Source: an uncultured Lachnospiraceae bacterium
Lineage (GTDB): Bacteria; Bacillota; Clostridia; Lachnospirales; Lachnospiraceae
NCBI GenBank assembly: GCA_947363565.1
Contig: CANAPP010000001.1
Span: 1-64,000, forward strand
Length of the DNA stretch: 64,000 bases
Direction: 5' to 3'
The stretch's first letter is position 1. Every line of letters starts with the position of its first letter. Of this stretch, positions 24,061 through 32,366 are shown in pieces. The translations under genes and the position numbers were made by a program. The notes under the pieces were generated by a model, which saw only the letters and a program-made list of their open reading frames with translations, did no database searches and had not been told where the DNA came from.

Positions 24061-25242
24061 ATGAGATTTCATACATTTTTGTTAAAATACGGAGAGATTG
24101 GGATTAAAGGAAAGAACCGCTATCTTTTTGAGGATGCGCTGGTCCGTCAGGTCCGCCGTGCGCTTAAAGAGGTGGACGGAGAGTTTTGTGTCTATAAAAA
24201 GCAGGCGCGGATCTACGTGGACTGTGAAGGAGAATACGATTACGAGGAGACGGTAGATAAGCTTAAGAAGGTGTTCGGTTTGGTAGGTATCTGCCCGGTG
24301 GTAAGGCTTGCGGAGAATGGCTTTGAGGAGCTGAAAAAAGAGGTTGTGGCTTACATGGATGAGATGTATGCGGATAAGGACTTTACGTTCAAGGTGGAGT
24401 CCAGGCGCGCAAAGAAGACTTATCCGAAGAATTCCATGGAGATAAGCCGGGATCTTGGGGAGGCCATCCTTGAGGCGTTCCCGGATATCCGCGTGGATGT
24501 CCACCATCCGGATGTGCTGGTCAATATCGAGGTGCGCGACGACGTGTACGTGTATTCCCAGATCATCCCAGGAGCCGGTGGTATGCCTGTTGGCACTAAC
24601 GGGAAGGCCATGCTGCTTTTATCGGGCGGTATCGACAGCCCGGTGGCGGGGTATATGGTCGCCAAGCGGGGTGTGGGACTTGAGGCCACGTATTTCCATG
24701 CTCCGCCGTATACCAGCGAGCGGGCGAAGCAGAAGGTGGTGGAGCTGGCAAAGAAGGTGGCGCAGTATTCCGGCCCCATTAAGCTTCATGTGGTGAACTT
24801 TACGGACATCCAGCTCTATATCTACGATCAGTGCCCCCACGACGAGCTGACCATCATCATGCGCCGGTATATGATGCGGATCGCGGAGCATTTTGCGAAA
24901 GCGGACGACTGTCTCGGGCTGATCACGGGCGAGAGCATCGGCCAGGTGGCAAGCCAGACCATGCAGAGCCTTGCGGCGACCAATGACGTATGTACGCTTC
25001 CGGTGTACCGGCCGCTCATCGGGTTTGACAAGCAGGAGATCGTGGATGTGGCGGAAAGGATTGATACCTACGAGACGTCTATCCAGCCTTTTGAGGACTG
25101 CTGTACGATCTTCGTGGCAAAGCATCCAGTGACAAAGCCGAACATCGAAGTGATCCGGCGCTCGGAGGAGCGGTTAAGTGAAAAGATCGATGCCCTGTTC
25201 GCGGAGGCGGTCCGCACGGCGGAGATCATCGAGATAAAGTAG
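24061..25242 (+). CDS. thiI: tRNA 4-thiouridine synthase ThiI (no rhodanese domain)
   Basis: ThiI adenylates U8 of tRNA and inserts sulfur to give 4-thiouridine; in some bacteria it also feeds thiazole synthesis. The 393-residue protein has the N-terminal ferredoxin-like and THUMP domains (about 1-165), the PP-loop ATP-binding motif LLSGGIDSPVAGYM near residue 183, and the paired cysteines FEDCCTIF near residue 343. It stops after this domain and lacks the rhodanese extension of E. coli ThiI, as is usual in Firmicutes, where the partner desulfurase hands sulfur over directly. That partner is the gene just upstream. A GAAGGAGAG site lies before the ATG. A shared hairpin terminator follows. Confidence 0.95.
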   Translation: MRFHTFLLKYGEIGIKGKNRYLFEDALVRQVRRALKEVDGEFCVYKKQARIYVDCEGEYDYEETVDKLKKVFGLVGICPVVRLAENGFEELKKEVVAYMDEMYADKDFTFKVESRRAKKTYPKNSMEISRDLGEAILEAFPDIRVDVHHPDVLVNIEVRDDVYVYSQIIPGAGGMPVGTNGKAMLLLSGGIDSPVAGYMVAKRGVGLEATYFHAPPYTSERAKQKVVELAKKVAQYSGPIKLHVVNFTDIQLYIYDQCPHDELTIIMRRYMMRIAEHFAKADDCLGLITGESIGQVASQTMQSLAATNDVCTLPVYRPLIGFDKQEIVDVAERIDTYETSIQPFEDCCTIFVAKHPVTKPNIEVIRRSEERLSEKIDALFAEAVRTAEIIEIK

Positions 25243-25249
25243 ACGGGAA

Positions 25250-25283
25250 AAAAATAGTCAGACCCGGGTTAGAGGGTCTGACT
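25250..25283. terminator. Bidirectional terminator between thiI and HPr-like gene
   Basis: AGTCAGACCC (25256-25265) pairs perfectly with GGGTCTGACT (25274-25283) around an 8-base loop. Read leftward it is followed by a strong T-run, so it should end the HPr-like transcript; read rightward the T-tract is weaker but it also follows thiI. Confidence 0.8.
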
Positions 25284-25314
25284 GTCTTTGTAAAGTGATA
25301 CCGCCGGTACGGGT

Positions 25315-25548
25315 TTATACAATGTACGGCTTTAAGATGTCAAGGATGTTTTCGATGTCGGCTTCAGTGGCATGGATGTTCAGATCGATCGGTTTGGACA
25401 GATCCAGGCTGAAGATTCCCATGATAGATTTTGCGTCGATGACATACCTTCCGGATACAAGATCGAAATCATTGTCAAATTTTGTGATTTCGTTTACGAA
25501 GGATTTCACTTTATTGATAGAGTTTAAAGAAATTTGTACGGTTTTCAT
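25315..25548 (-). CDS. HPr-like protein lacking the phosphorylated histidine
   Basis: The 77-residue protein has the size of HPr and keeps the second-helix motif around the regulatory serine, AKSIMGIFSLDLS (residues 39-51), plus a closing helix, ATEADIENILDIL. The N-terminal loop that in true HPr reads GIHARPA and carries the histidine phosphorylated by enzyme I is replaced here by LNSINKVKSFVN, with no histidine. It therefore cannot act as a normal sugar-PTS carrier. It may be a regulatory relic comparable to Crh, which also lost this histidine and works through the serine. It is transcribed alone, leftward, between thiI and mtaB, with an AAGGAGG ribosome site and its own promoter. Confidence 0.85.
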   Translation of the reverse strand: MKTVQISLNSINKVKSFVNEITKFDNDFDLVSGRYVIDAKSIMGIFSLDLSKPIDLNIHATEADIENILDILKPYIV

Positions 25549-25584
25549 AAATTACCTCCTTATTGTCATTTTATTCACTATTAT

Positions 25585-25611
25585 ATTATAGGGACAAATT
25601 GGAAAAGTCAA
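25585..25611 (-). promoter_or_regulatory. Predicted promoter for HPr-like gene
   Basis: On the minus strand TTGACT (25606-25611) lies upstream of overlapping -10 candidates within TATAATATAAT (25580-25590), giving spacers from 15 to 20 bases; TAATAT at 17 is the best compromise. Confidence 0.5.
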
Positions 25612-25641
25612 GAAAATGTTTAAAATAGAAAGGGATTAGCC

Positions 25642-26937
25642 ATGAAAAGAGTAGCGCTCCACAATTTGGGATGCAAGGTGAACGCCTATGAGATGGAAGC
25701 CATGCAGCAGCTCCTTTCGGAAAACGGTTACGAGATCGTACCGTTTTCTGAGTATGCGGATATCTATATCGTCAATACCTGTACGGTGACCAACATGGCA
25801 GACCGGAAGTCAAGGCAGATGCTCCACCGGGCGAAGAAGAATAATCCGGATGCGGTGATCGTGGCGGCGGGCTGTTATGCGCAGGAAAAGGGCGGACAGG
25901 CAGACGGCTGTATCGACATTATCGTCGGGAACAACCGGAAAAAAGATATCGTGGAGATACTTGCCCGGTATGAGGAGGAGAGCCGGGGGAAGATGCTTGA
26001 TGTGCGTCTCGATATCGGACAGGTCAGGGACTACGAAGAGCTCAGCCTTTCTAAGACTGCGGAGCATACCCGGGCTTACATCAAGATCCAGGACGGGTGC
26101 AACCAGTTCTGCTCTTACTGCATCATTCCCTATTCCAGAGGGCGGGTCCGCAGCAGGAGCACAGAGAGCGTGCTTAAGGAGGTTCGGGCTCTTTCGGAAA
26201 ATGGTTATAAGGAAGTGGTGCTTACCGGTATCCATTTAAGTTCCTATGGGGCGGACTTTGCCGGGGCGAAGGAAGATCTCCTGGCATTGATCTTAAGGGT
26301 CCATGAGGTTCCGGGCATTGAGCGGATCAGGCTCGGTTCCCTGGAACCGAGGATCATCACGGAGGAATTTGCGGGGAAACTGTCGGCATTGCCGAAGATC
26401 TGCCCCCATTTCCACCTGTCCTTACAGAGCGGGTGCGATGCCACGTTAACGCGCATGAACCGCCGGTATACCATCAGGGAGTACGAAGAAAAGTGCCGCC
26501 TGCTTCGGAGATATTTTCAGGATCCGGCGCTGACTACGGACATTATCGTGGGGTTCCCGGGAGAGACGGAGGAAGAGTTCCTGCAGTCGGAAGCCTTTGT
26601 GGATGAGGTGGACTTTTATGAGACCCATATTTTTAAATATTCAAGGCGGGAAGGGACGAAGGCTGCAGATATGCCTGGCCAGGTTCCGGAGAAAGTAAAA
26701 AATGAACGGAGCGCGAAGATGCTTGCCCTGAATAAACGTAAGCAGGAGGCTTACGAGCGGGCAATGGTCGGAACCGTCAGGGAGGTGCTCATCGAAGAGG
26801 TTATGGAGGATGAGGGCGGCCTTTACGGGATCGGCCATACGAAGGAGTATATCAAGATCAGGCACAAACTGGACAAAAACCGTATAAATGAGATAGTAAA
26901 TGTAGAAATTGAGAGCCATTTGCAAATAATCCATTGA
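25642..26937 (+). CDS. mtaB: tRNA t6A37 methylthiotransferase MtaB
   Basis: MtaB converts t6A at position 37 of tRNA to ms2t6A using radical SAM chemistry and two Fe-S clusters. The 431-residue product has the UPF0004 N-terminal domain with LGCKVNAYEMEAM, a cysteine in VNTCTVTNMADRK and one in AAGCYAQ; the radical-SAM motif is CNQFCSYC near residue 153 followed by IIPYSRGR; a TRAM-type RNA-binding tail begins near 370. The pattern TVTNMADRKSRQ distinguishes the MtaB/YqeV group from MiaB. AAGGG about 8 bases upstream supports the start. It is divergent from the HPr-like gene. Confidence 0.95.
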   Translation: MKRVALHNLGCKVNAYEMEAMQQLLSENGYEIVPFSEYADIYIVNTCTVTNMADRKSRQMLHRAKKNNPDAVIVAAGCYAQEKGGQADGCIDIIVGNNRKKDIVEILARYEEESRGKMLDVRLDIGQVRDYEELSLSKTAEHTRAYIKIQDGCNQFCSYCIIPYSRGRVRSRSTESVLKEVRALSENGYKEVVLTGIHLSSYGADFAGAKEDLLALILRVHEVPGIERIRLGSLEPRIITEEFAGKLSALPKICPHFHLSLQSGCDATLTRMNRRYTIREYEEKCRLLRRYFQDPALTTDIIVGFPGETEEEFLQSEAFVDEVDFYETHIFKYSRREGTKAADMPGQVPEKVKNERSAKMLALNKRKQEAYERAMVGTVREVLIEEVMEDEGGLYGIGHTKEYIKIRHKLDKNRINEIVNVEIESHLQIIH

Positions 26938-26962
26938 ATTTTGTATGGCTTTAGGTTAGAAT
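26934..26962 (+). promoter_or_regulatory. Predicted promoter for ireB operon
   Basis: TTGAAT (26934-26939), which overlaps the mtaB stop codon, and TAGAAT (26957-26962) are 17 bases apart. It would drive ireB, ruvX and the genes that follow. Confidence 0.6.
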
Positions 26963-26994
26963 AAGAAAGAAGTATTTTTGAAGGACGTGAGTAT

Positions 26995-27258
26995 ATGAAA
27001 GATTTAAGCAGTACCCAATTTTTTCAGGTAGAAAGCGGTCCACAAATTCAAGCAAAAGATATCCTTGAGATTGTGTACAAAGCTCTGAGCGAAAAAGGTT
27101 ATAATCCGGTGAATCAGATCGTCGGATATATTATGTCAGGAGACCCGACGTATATTACCAGCCACAACAGCGCGAGAAGCCTGATCATGAAGATGGAACG
27201 GGACGAATTAGTAGAGGAGATGCTCAAGACGTATATTGAGCATAACGGCTGGTTATAA
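26995..27258 (+). CDS. IreB family regulatory phosphoprotein
   Basis: The 87-residue protein matches the IreB/YrzL (UPF0297) family in length and in segments such as SSTQFFQVE at the start, [29 protein letters not shown] near residue 45, and the closing helix. IreB is a small cytoplasmic target of the Ser/Thr kinase IreK/PrkC in enterococci, where it lowers cephalosporin resistance; threonines near the N-terminus (here in SSTQ) are the likely phosphorylated sites. The kinase gene is not in the window. AAGGA about 9 bases upstream supports the start. Its stop codon overlaps the start of ruvX, an order widely kept in Firmicutes. Confidence 0.92.
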   Translation: MKDLSSTQFFQVESGPQIQAKDILEIVYKALSEKGYNPVNQIVGYIMSGDPTYITSHNSARSLIMKMERDELVEEMLKTYIEHNGWL

Positions 27259-27689
27259 TGTCGATGAGAATTATGGGATTGGATTACGGTTCGAAGACTG
27301 TGGGAGTTGCGGTCAGTGACCCTCTGCTTATTACGGCGCAGGGAATTGAGACGATCACCCGCAGGGAGGAGAACAAGCTTAGGAAGACCTGTGCGCGTAT
27401 AGAAGAACTGATCGCAGAGTATGAAGTGGGGCGCATCGTCGTCGGTTTTCCCAAGCTTTTGAATAACGATATCGGAGAGCGGGCGAAAAAGGCGATGGAA
27501 TTTGGTGAGATGCTTAAGAGACGGACCGGCCTTGAGGTCGTGATGTGGGATGAGCGTCTGACTACAATAGAGGCAGAGCGGACGTTGATCGAGAATAAGG
27601 TAAGACGGGAGAACCGCAAAAAATTTATCGATAAGATTGCGGCAGTTTTTATCCTGCAGGGATATCTGGATGCGGTATCGGATAAGTAG
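27258..27689 (+). CDS. ruvX: YqgF/RuvX family RNase H-like resolvase
   Basis: The 143-residue product has the RNase H-like fold signature [16 protein letters not shown] at the start, [18 protein letters not shown] near residue 58 and [13 protein letters not shown] near residue 92, which supply the conserved acidic residues. The family is named as a putative Holliday junction resolvase and has been tied to 16S rRNA 5'-end processing. The ATG at 27258 overlaps the ireB stop (TAATG); an alternative ATG lies two codons on. Coupled translation with ireB is expected. Confidence 0.93.
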   Translation: MSMRIMGLDYGSKTVGVAVSDPLLITAQGIETITRREENKLRKTCARIEELIAEYEVGRIVVGFPKLLNNDIGERAKKAMEFGEMLKRRTGLEVVMWDERLTTIEAERTLIENKVRRENRKKFIDKIAAVFILQGYLDAVSDK

Positions 27690-27732
27690 GTGTCCGGCTA
27701 AAGCGGATATTCAGGCTTAAGAGGTTGATAAG

Positions 27733-27993
27733 ATGGAGAAGATTACATTTATGTCGAAGGAGCTCGAAGAAGAAGTAGATTTTTTCGTTCTGGAGCAGAC
27801 GAAGATTAACGGAGTTTCCTATATCCTGGTCACAGATTCCGAGAGAGGGGACGCACAGTGCCTGATCTTACGGGATATGTCAGCGGCAGAGGAGACGGAC
27901 AGCATTTACGAGATTGTGGACGATGACGATGAACTTGGCGTGATTTCAAAAGTATTTGAGGAACTGTTGGAGGATGTGGATATAGAGCGGTAA
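27733..27993 (+). CDS. DUF1292 protein (YrzB-like)
   Basis: This 86-residue acidic protein fits the DUF1292 family: the KITFMSKELEEEVDFFVLEQT start, the central NGVSYILVTDS strands, and an acid-rich tail (IVDDDDELGVISKVFEEL). Its function is unknown. It holds the position between ruvX and fur that it has in many Clostridia and Bacilli, 43 bases after ruvX, with an AGAGG ribosome site. It may be tied to the same cell-wall or stress response as ireB, but that is only positional inference. Confidence 0.88.
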   Translation: MEKITFMSKELEEEVDFFVLEQTKINGVSYILVTDSERGDAQCLILRDMSAAEETDSIYEIVDDDDELGVISKVFEELLEDVDIER

Positions 27994-28086
27994 CGCTCTG
28001 TTTATATGCCATACATGCAGGTACGTCCGATGACAGCGGGCGTATTGCAGGTACGAAAGCTAAGATTCTGAGAGGGTAGTGATTTT

Positions 28087-28545
28087 ATGTCTATCAGTCA
28101 GGAAAAATTCAGGCAGATGCTGAAAGAAAAAGGACTTAAGGTAACGAATCAACGGTTACTTGTGTTAGAGGTACTCGCGTGTCACAAAGACAGGCATATG
28201 ACCGTGGAGGATATCTATGATCTGGTAAAGGAGGATAATCCCGATATCGGGCTTGCGACGATTTACCGGACGGTACAGCTATTGCTGGAAATGCAGTTGG
28301 TGGACCGCATCAGTCTGGATGATGGGTGTGTGCGCTATGAAATCGGAGAAGGGATAAGCGCGGAAAGAAAACACCACCATCATCATCTGATCTGCAGGAT
28401 GTGTGGGAATGTGCAGCCGTTTAAGGACGACTGGCTGGACAAGCTTGAAGGCCATATCGAGGAGGAGACTGGCTTCCACGTGTTAGACCACGAACTGAAA
28501 TTTTACGGCCAATGTAAAGAATGCCTTAAGAAGACGGAAAAATAA
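28087..28545 (+). CDS. Fur family metal-dependent repressor
   Basis: The 152-residue protein has a winged-helix DNA-binding domain (about 1-85; LKVTNQRLLVLEVL and LATIYRTVQLL as recognition region) and a dimerisation/metal domain with the histidine-rich HHHHHLICRMCG and a second CKEC pair near the C-terminus. The two CxxC pairs would bind structural zinc. Ferric uptake repressor is the likeliest role, but Zur and PerR share this layout; the HHHHHLIC pattern leans to Fur. It lies between DUF1292 and RNase J genes, a common order in this family. GAGAGGG lies upstream of the ATG. Confidence 0.88.
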   Translation: MSISQEKFRQMLKEKGLKVTNQRLLVLEVLACHKDRHMTVEDIYDLVKEDNPDIGLATIYRTVQLLLEMQLVDRISLDDGCVRYEIGEGISAERKHHHHHLICRMCGNVQPFKDDWLDKLEGHIEEETGFHVLDHELKFYGQCKECLKKTEK

Positions 28546-28562
28546 TATATGGAGGTGGAAAT

Positions 28563-30230
28563 TTGAAAAAAGAAAACAACGGAAAATTGCGTATCATTCC
28601 GCTGGGAGGACTGGAGAAGATCGGAATGAATATTACTGTCTTTGAATACGGAGACAGTATTATTGTGGTGGACTGCGGTCTGGCTTTCCCGGAGAATGAT
28701 ATGCTTGGAATCGATCTGGTGATTCCGGATATTACCTACCTGAAGGATAATATACAGAAGGTGAAGGGGTTTGTCATCACCCATGGCCATGAGGACCATA
28801 TCGGAGCCTTGTCATATGTGCTTCGGGAGATGAATCTTCCAATCTATGCGACAAAGCTCACAATGGGAATTATCGAGAAAAAGCTTACAGAGCACAATCT
28901 TTTAAGAAGTACAAGAAGGAAAGTCGTAAGGCATGGGCAGTCTATTAATCTGGGACAATTTCGGATTGAATTTATCAAGACGAATCACAGTATCCAGGAT
29001 GCAGCCGCCCTCGCCATTTATTCGCCGGCGGGAATCGTGGTGCATACGGGAGACTTTAAGGTGGACTATACACCGGTGTTTGGAGATGCCATAGATTTAC
29101 AGCGTTTTGCGGAGATTGGGAAGAAAGGTGTGCTGGCGTTGATGAGCGACAGTACCAATGCGGAGCGGACAGGCTTTACTCAGTCCGAACGGACAGTGGG
29201 GCTTACCTTTGACCATATCTTTGCAGAACATCAGCATACCAGGATCATCATCGCTACCTTTGCGTCCAATGTAGACCGCGTGCAGCAGATCATCAACTCT
29301 GCCTGCAAGTATAACCGCAAGGTTGTGGTGGAAGGACGCAGTATGGTGAGCATCATCCAGGTAGCCCAGGAGCTTGGATATTTGAGCGTCCCGGCGAACA
29401 CGCTGATCGAGATTGACCAGCTTAAGAATTACCCGCCGGAAAAGACAGTGCTGATCACCACAGGCAGCCAGGGAGAGTCTATGGCAGCGCTTTCCCGTAT
29501 GGCGGCGGATGTGCATAAAAAGGTGACGATCATGCCGGGGGATACGGTAATCTTCAGCTCTAACCCGATCCCGGGCAACGAAAAGTCCGTATCCAAGGTC
29601 ATCAATGAGCTTTCCGAGAAGGGCGCTAATGTGATCTTCCAGGATGCCCATGTATCGGGGCACGCCTGCCAGGAGGAGTTAAAGCTCATCTATTCGCTGG
29701 TTAAACCGAAGTATGCCATTCCCATACACGGGGAGTTCCGCCACAGGAATGCCAACGCGAAGCTGGCAAGGACGCTGGGGATCCCGAAGGAGAATGTTTT
29801 CCTTATCCATTCCGGGGATGTGATGGAGCTTGACAGCGAGAAGGCGGAGGTTGTGGACAAGGTGCACACCGGGGAGATCCTTGTGGATGGACTCGGCGTG
29901 GGCGATGTGGGCAATATCGTCTTAAGGGACAGACAGCACCTGGCGGAGGACGGTATCCTTATCGTGGTGCTTACCCTTGAGCGCGGGAGCAACCAGCTTC
30001 TTGCTGGGCCGGATATTGTGTCCCGGGGCTTTGTCTATGTGCGGGAGTCCGAGATGCTTATGGAAGAGGCGAGACAGATCCTCACTGATGCGGTGGAGGA
30101 CTGCCTTATGCATCAGCGCAACGCGGACTGGAGCAAGATCAAGCTGGTGATCCGCGATAAGATGAATGACTTCATCTGGAAGCGGACGAAGCGAAAACCG
30201 ATGATCCTGCCGATTATTATGGATGTATAA
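28563..30230 (+). CDS. rnj: Ribonuclease J (metallo-beta-lactamase/beta-CASP)
   Basis: RNase J is a 5'-to-3' exonuclease and endonuclease central to mRNA decay and rRNA maturation in Firmicutes. The 555-residue protein begins with KLRIIPLGGLEKIGMN, has the zinc-binding THGHEDHIGAL motif near residue 73, VHTGDFKVDYTP near 160, the SDSTNAE segment near 195, the beta-CASP motifs and the late IPIHGEFRH near residue 384, and the RNase J C-terminal domain. The start is TTG, backed by a strong GGAGGTGG site 7 bases upstream and by family alignment. It follows fur by 17 bases. The next gene overlaps or abuts its stop. Confidence 0.95.
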   Translation: MKKENNGKLRIIPLGGLEKIGMNITVFEYGDSIIVVDCGLAFPENDMLGIDLVIPDITYLKDNIQKVKGFVITHGHEDHIGALSYVLREMNLPIYATKLTMGIIEKKLTEHNLLRSTRRKVVRHGQSINLGQFRIEFIKTNHSIQDAAALAIYSPAGIVVHTGDFKVDYTPVFGDAIDLQRFAEIGKKGVLALMSDSTNAERTGFTQSERTVGLTFDHIFAEHQHTRIIIATFASNVDRVQQIINSACKYNRKVVVEGRSMVSIIQVAQELGYLSVPANTLIEIDQLKNYPPEKTVLITTGSQGESMAALSRMAADVHKKVTIMPGDTVIFSSNPIPGNEKSVSKVINELSEKGANVIFQDAHVSGHACQEELKLIYSLVKPKYAIPIHGEFRHRNANAKLARTLGIPKENVFLIHSGDVMELDSEKAEVVDKVHTGEILVDGLGVGDVGNIVLRDRQHLAEDGILIVVLTLERGSNQLLAGPDIVSRGFVYVRESEMLMEEARQILTDAVEDCLMHQRNADWSKIKLVIRDKMNDFIWKRTKRKPMILPIIMDV

Positions 30231-30231
30231 G

Positions 30232-30879
30232 ATGATAGTAGATGAGAGAACTGTGACGTATATCCACTCTCTGGAACTTCCGGAGCGTGAGATTATTGAG
30301 AAAATAGAGCAGGAAGCGCTTACGGCCCGCGTGCCGGTCATCCGCAAGGAGACCCAGAGCTTCTTAAAAGTGCTCCTGCTGCTGAAAAAGCCGCTTCGTA
30401 TCCTGGAGATCGGAGCGGCTGTCGGATTTTCGGCAATCCTGATGAGCGAGTATATGCCGGCAGACGGTCATATCACCACCATTGAAAATTACGGAAAGCG
30501 TATCGCAGCTGCCCGTGAGAATATCTGTCGGGCGGGGAGAGAAGGGCAGATCACGCTCCTTGAGGGCGATGCGCTGGAGGTGATGAAGACCCTTTCCGGC
30601 CCCTATGACTTTATCTTCATGGATGCCGCCAAAGGACAGTATATCCAGTATCTTCCGGAGGCCATACGGCTGCTTTCGCCGGAGGGTGTGCTGCTGTCTG
30701 ACAATGTTTTGCAGGACGGGGACATCATCGAATCCCGTTTCGCGGTGGAGAGAAGGAACCGGACGATCCACAGCCGCATGAGAGAGTATCTGTATCAGTT
30801 AAAGCATGACGGGCGGCTTGAGACATCGATATTGCCTCTGGGGGACGGGATCGCGCTGAGTGTGAAAACAGGAAAGTGA
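30232..30879 (+). CDS. trmR: tRNA 5-hydroxyuridine methyltransferase TrmR (YrrM-like)
   Basis: The product of 215 residues is a class I SAM-dependent O-methyltransferase with LEIGAAVGFSAILM (SAM loop, near residue 56), TIENYGKRI, the metal-site FMDAAKGQY near residue 130 and SDNVLQDG. It aligns with YrrM of Bacillus, which methylates 5-hydroxyuridine at the wobble base to 5-methoxyuridine. The gene after it encodes a U32 protein of the TrhP type that makes the hydroxyuridine, so the pair forms a complete short pathway. An in-frame ATG at 30223 overlaps rnj; neither start has a clear ribosome site, so re-initiation after rnj is likely. Confidence 0.88.
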   Translation: MIVDERTVTYIHSLELPEREIIEKIEQEALTARVPVIRKETQSFLKVLLLLKKPLRILEIGAAVGFSAILMSEYMPADGHITTIENYGKRIAAARENICRAGREGQITLLEGDALEVMKTLSGPYDFIFMDAAKGQYIQYLPEAIRLLSPEGVLLSDNVLQDGDIIESRFAVERRNRTIHSRMREYLYQLKHDGRLETSILPLGDGIALSVKTGK

Positions 30880-30992
30880 CGGGCAGCGACGGGGATTTTA
30901 ACTCTCCCGGCAGCTGCCAAATGTGCATGCAAGCATGCCCGCCTGGCCAGTTATGCGCGGGAATAAAAGATAGAAAATGGGAGATTAGACAG

Positions 30993-32249
30993 ATGGGAGA
31001 TCATAGACGTCCGGAACTTCTGATTCCGGCCAGCAGCCTGGAGGTGCTTAGGACGGCGGTCATATTTGGTGCCGATGCGGTCTATATCGGGGGCGAGGCG
31101 TTCGGGCTCCGCGCCAAGGCGAAGAATTTTTCCATGGAGGATATGCGGGAAGGGATTGCATTTGCCCATGAAAGAGGCGTGAAGGTACATGTGACGGTGA
31201 ATATCCTGGCTCATAATGACGACCTTCCCGGCGTAAAAGAGTATTTAAAGGAACTGAGGGAACTTAAGCCGGACGCGCTGATCATCGCAGATCCGGCAGT
31301 GTTTATGCTGGCGAAGGAGATCTGTCCGGAGATTGACCGCCATGTGAGCACCCAGGCGAACAATACGAATTACGGCACCTACCGGTTCTGGTGGGAACTT
31401 GGGGCAAAGCGGGTCGTGTCGGCGAGGGAGCTTTCTCTTAAGGAAATCAAGGAAATCCGCGGGCATATCCCTGAGGAGATGGAGATAGAGAGCTTTATCC
31501 ACGGCGCCATGTGCATTTCCTACTCGGGGCGGTGCCTGCTGAGCAGTTTCTTCACCGGACGGGACGCCAACCATGGGGCGTGCACCCATCCCTGCCGCTG
31601 GAAATACGCGGTAGTGGAGGAGACAAGGCCCGGCGAGTATATGCCCGTCTATGAAAATGAGCGGGGCACCTATATTTTCAATTCTAAGGATTTGTGCATG
31701 ATCGGGTATATCCCGGAGATGATCGATGCGGGCATCGACAGCTTTAAGATAGAGGGGCGCATGAAGACTGCCCTCTATGTGGCAACCGTAGCCAGGACCT
31801 ACCGGAAAGCCATCGACGATTATCTTGAATCCCCGGAGAAATACCAGGCGAATATGCCCTGGTACTTAGACCAGATCGCAAACTGCACTTACCGCCAGTT
31901 CACCACCGGCTTCTACTTTGGGAAACCGGGTGAAGAAAGCCAGATCTATGACAACAATACGTACGTAAAAGAATATACGTATCTCGGCATAGCCGGTGAA
32001 GTAAAGGGAAATACCTGCCGTATCGAGCAGCGCAACAAGTTCTCCGTCGGTGAGCAGATTGAGATCATGAAGCCTGATGGACGGAATATCCTTACGACAG
32101 TGAAAAGCATCACTGATGAGGAAGGCGTTCCCCAGGAAAGTGCCCCCCACCCTAAACAGGTGATTTACGTTGAACTTTCCGATGCGGCGGATGTCTGCGA
32201 TATCCTGCGCCGGGAGGAAGGAACGCAGTCACAAAAGCCTGCAGGATAG
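30993..32249 (+). CDS. U32 family protein, tRNA hydroxylation factor TrhP-like
   Basis: Of 418 residues, the protein shows the U32 layout: RPELLIPASSLEVLRTAV at the start, ADAVYIGGEAFGLRAKA, the U32 signature ESFIHGAMCISYSGRCLLSS near residue 168, and cysteines in NHGACTHPCRWKY that may hold a metal centre; a small beta-barrel C-terminal domain follows from about 335. U32 proteins were first called peptidases, but TrhP (YrrN/YrrO) members hydroxylate wobble uridine using prephenate. Its place directly after trmR supports that role. The start at 30993 has GGGAG 9 bases upstream; a frame extending to 30876 overlaps trmR but adds no conserved sequence. Confidence 0.85.
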   Translation: MGDHRRPELLIPASSLEVLRTAVIFGADAVYIGGEAFGLRAKAKNFSMEDMREGIAFAHERGVKVHVTVNILAHNDDLPGVKEYLKELRELKPDALIIADPAVFMLAKEICPEIDRHVSTQANNTNYGTYRFWWELGAKRVVSARELSLKEIKEIRGHIPEEMEIESFIHGAMCISYSGRCLLSSFFTGRDANHGACTHPCRWKYAVVEETRPGEYMPVYENERGTYIFNSKDLCMIGYIPEMIDAGIDSFKIEGRMKTALYVATVARTYRKAIDDYLESPEKYQANMPWYLDQIANCTYRQFTTGFYFGKPGEESQIYDNNTYVKEYTYLGIAGEVKGNTCRIEQRNKFSVGEQIEIMKPDGRNILTTVKSITDEEGVPQESAPHPKQVIYVELSDAADVCDILRREEGTQSQKPAG

Positions 32250-32366
32250 AAAATTGTTGGTGCAGCAGTCTGGCATATTACCAAATTCCCGCCCCCACAA
32301 TTAAAAAACATGGAAAAGCACAATTCTTTGCGCCCCCACATACAATATTATCAAGGACGCCAAGAG

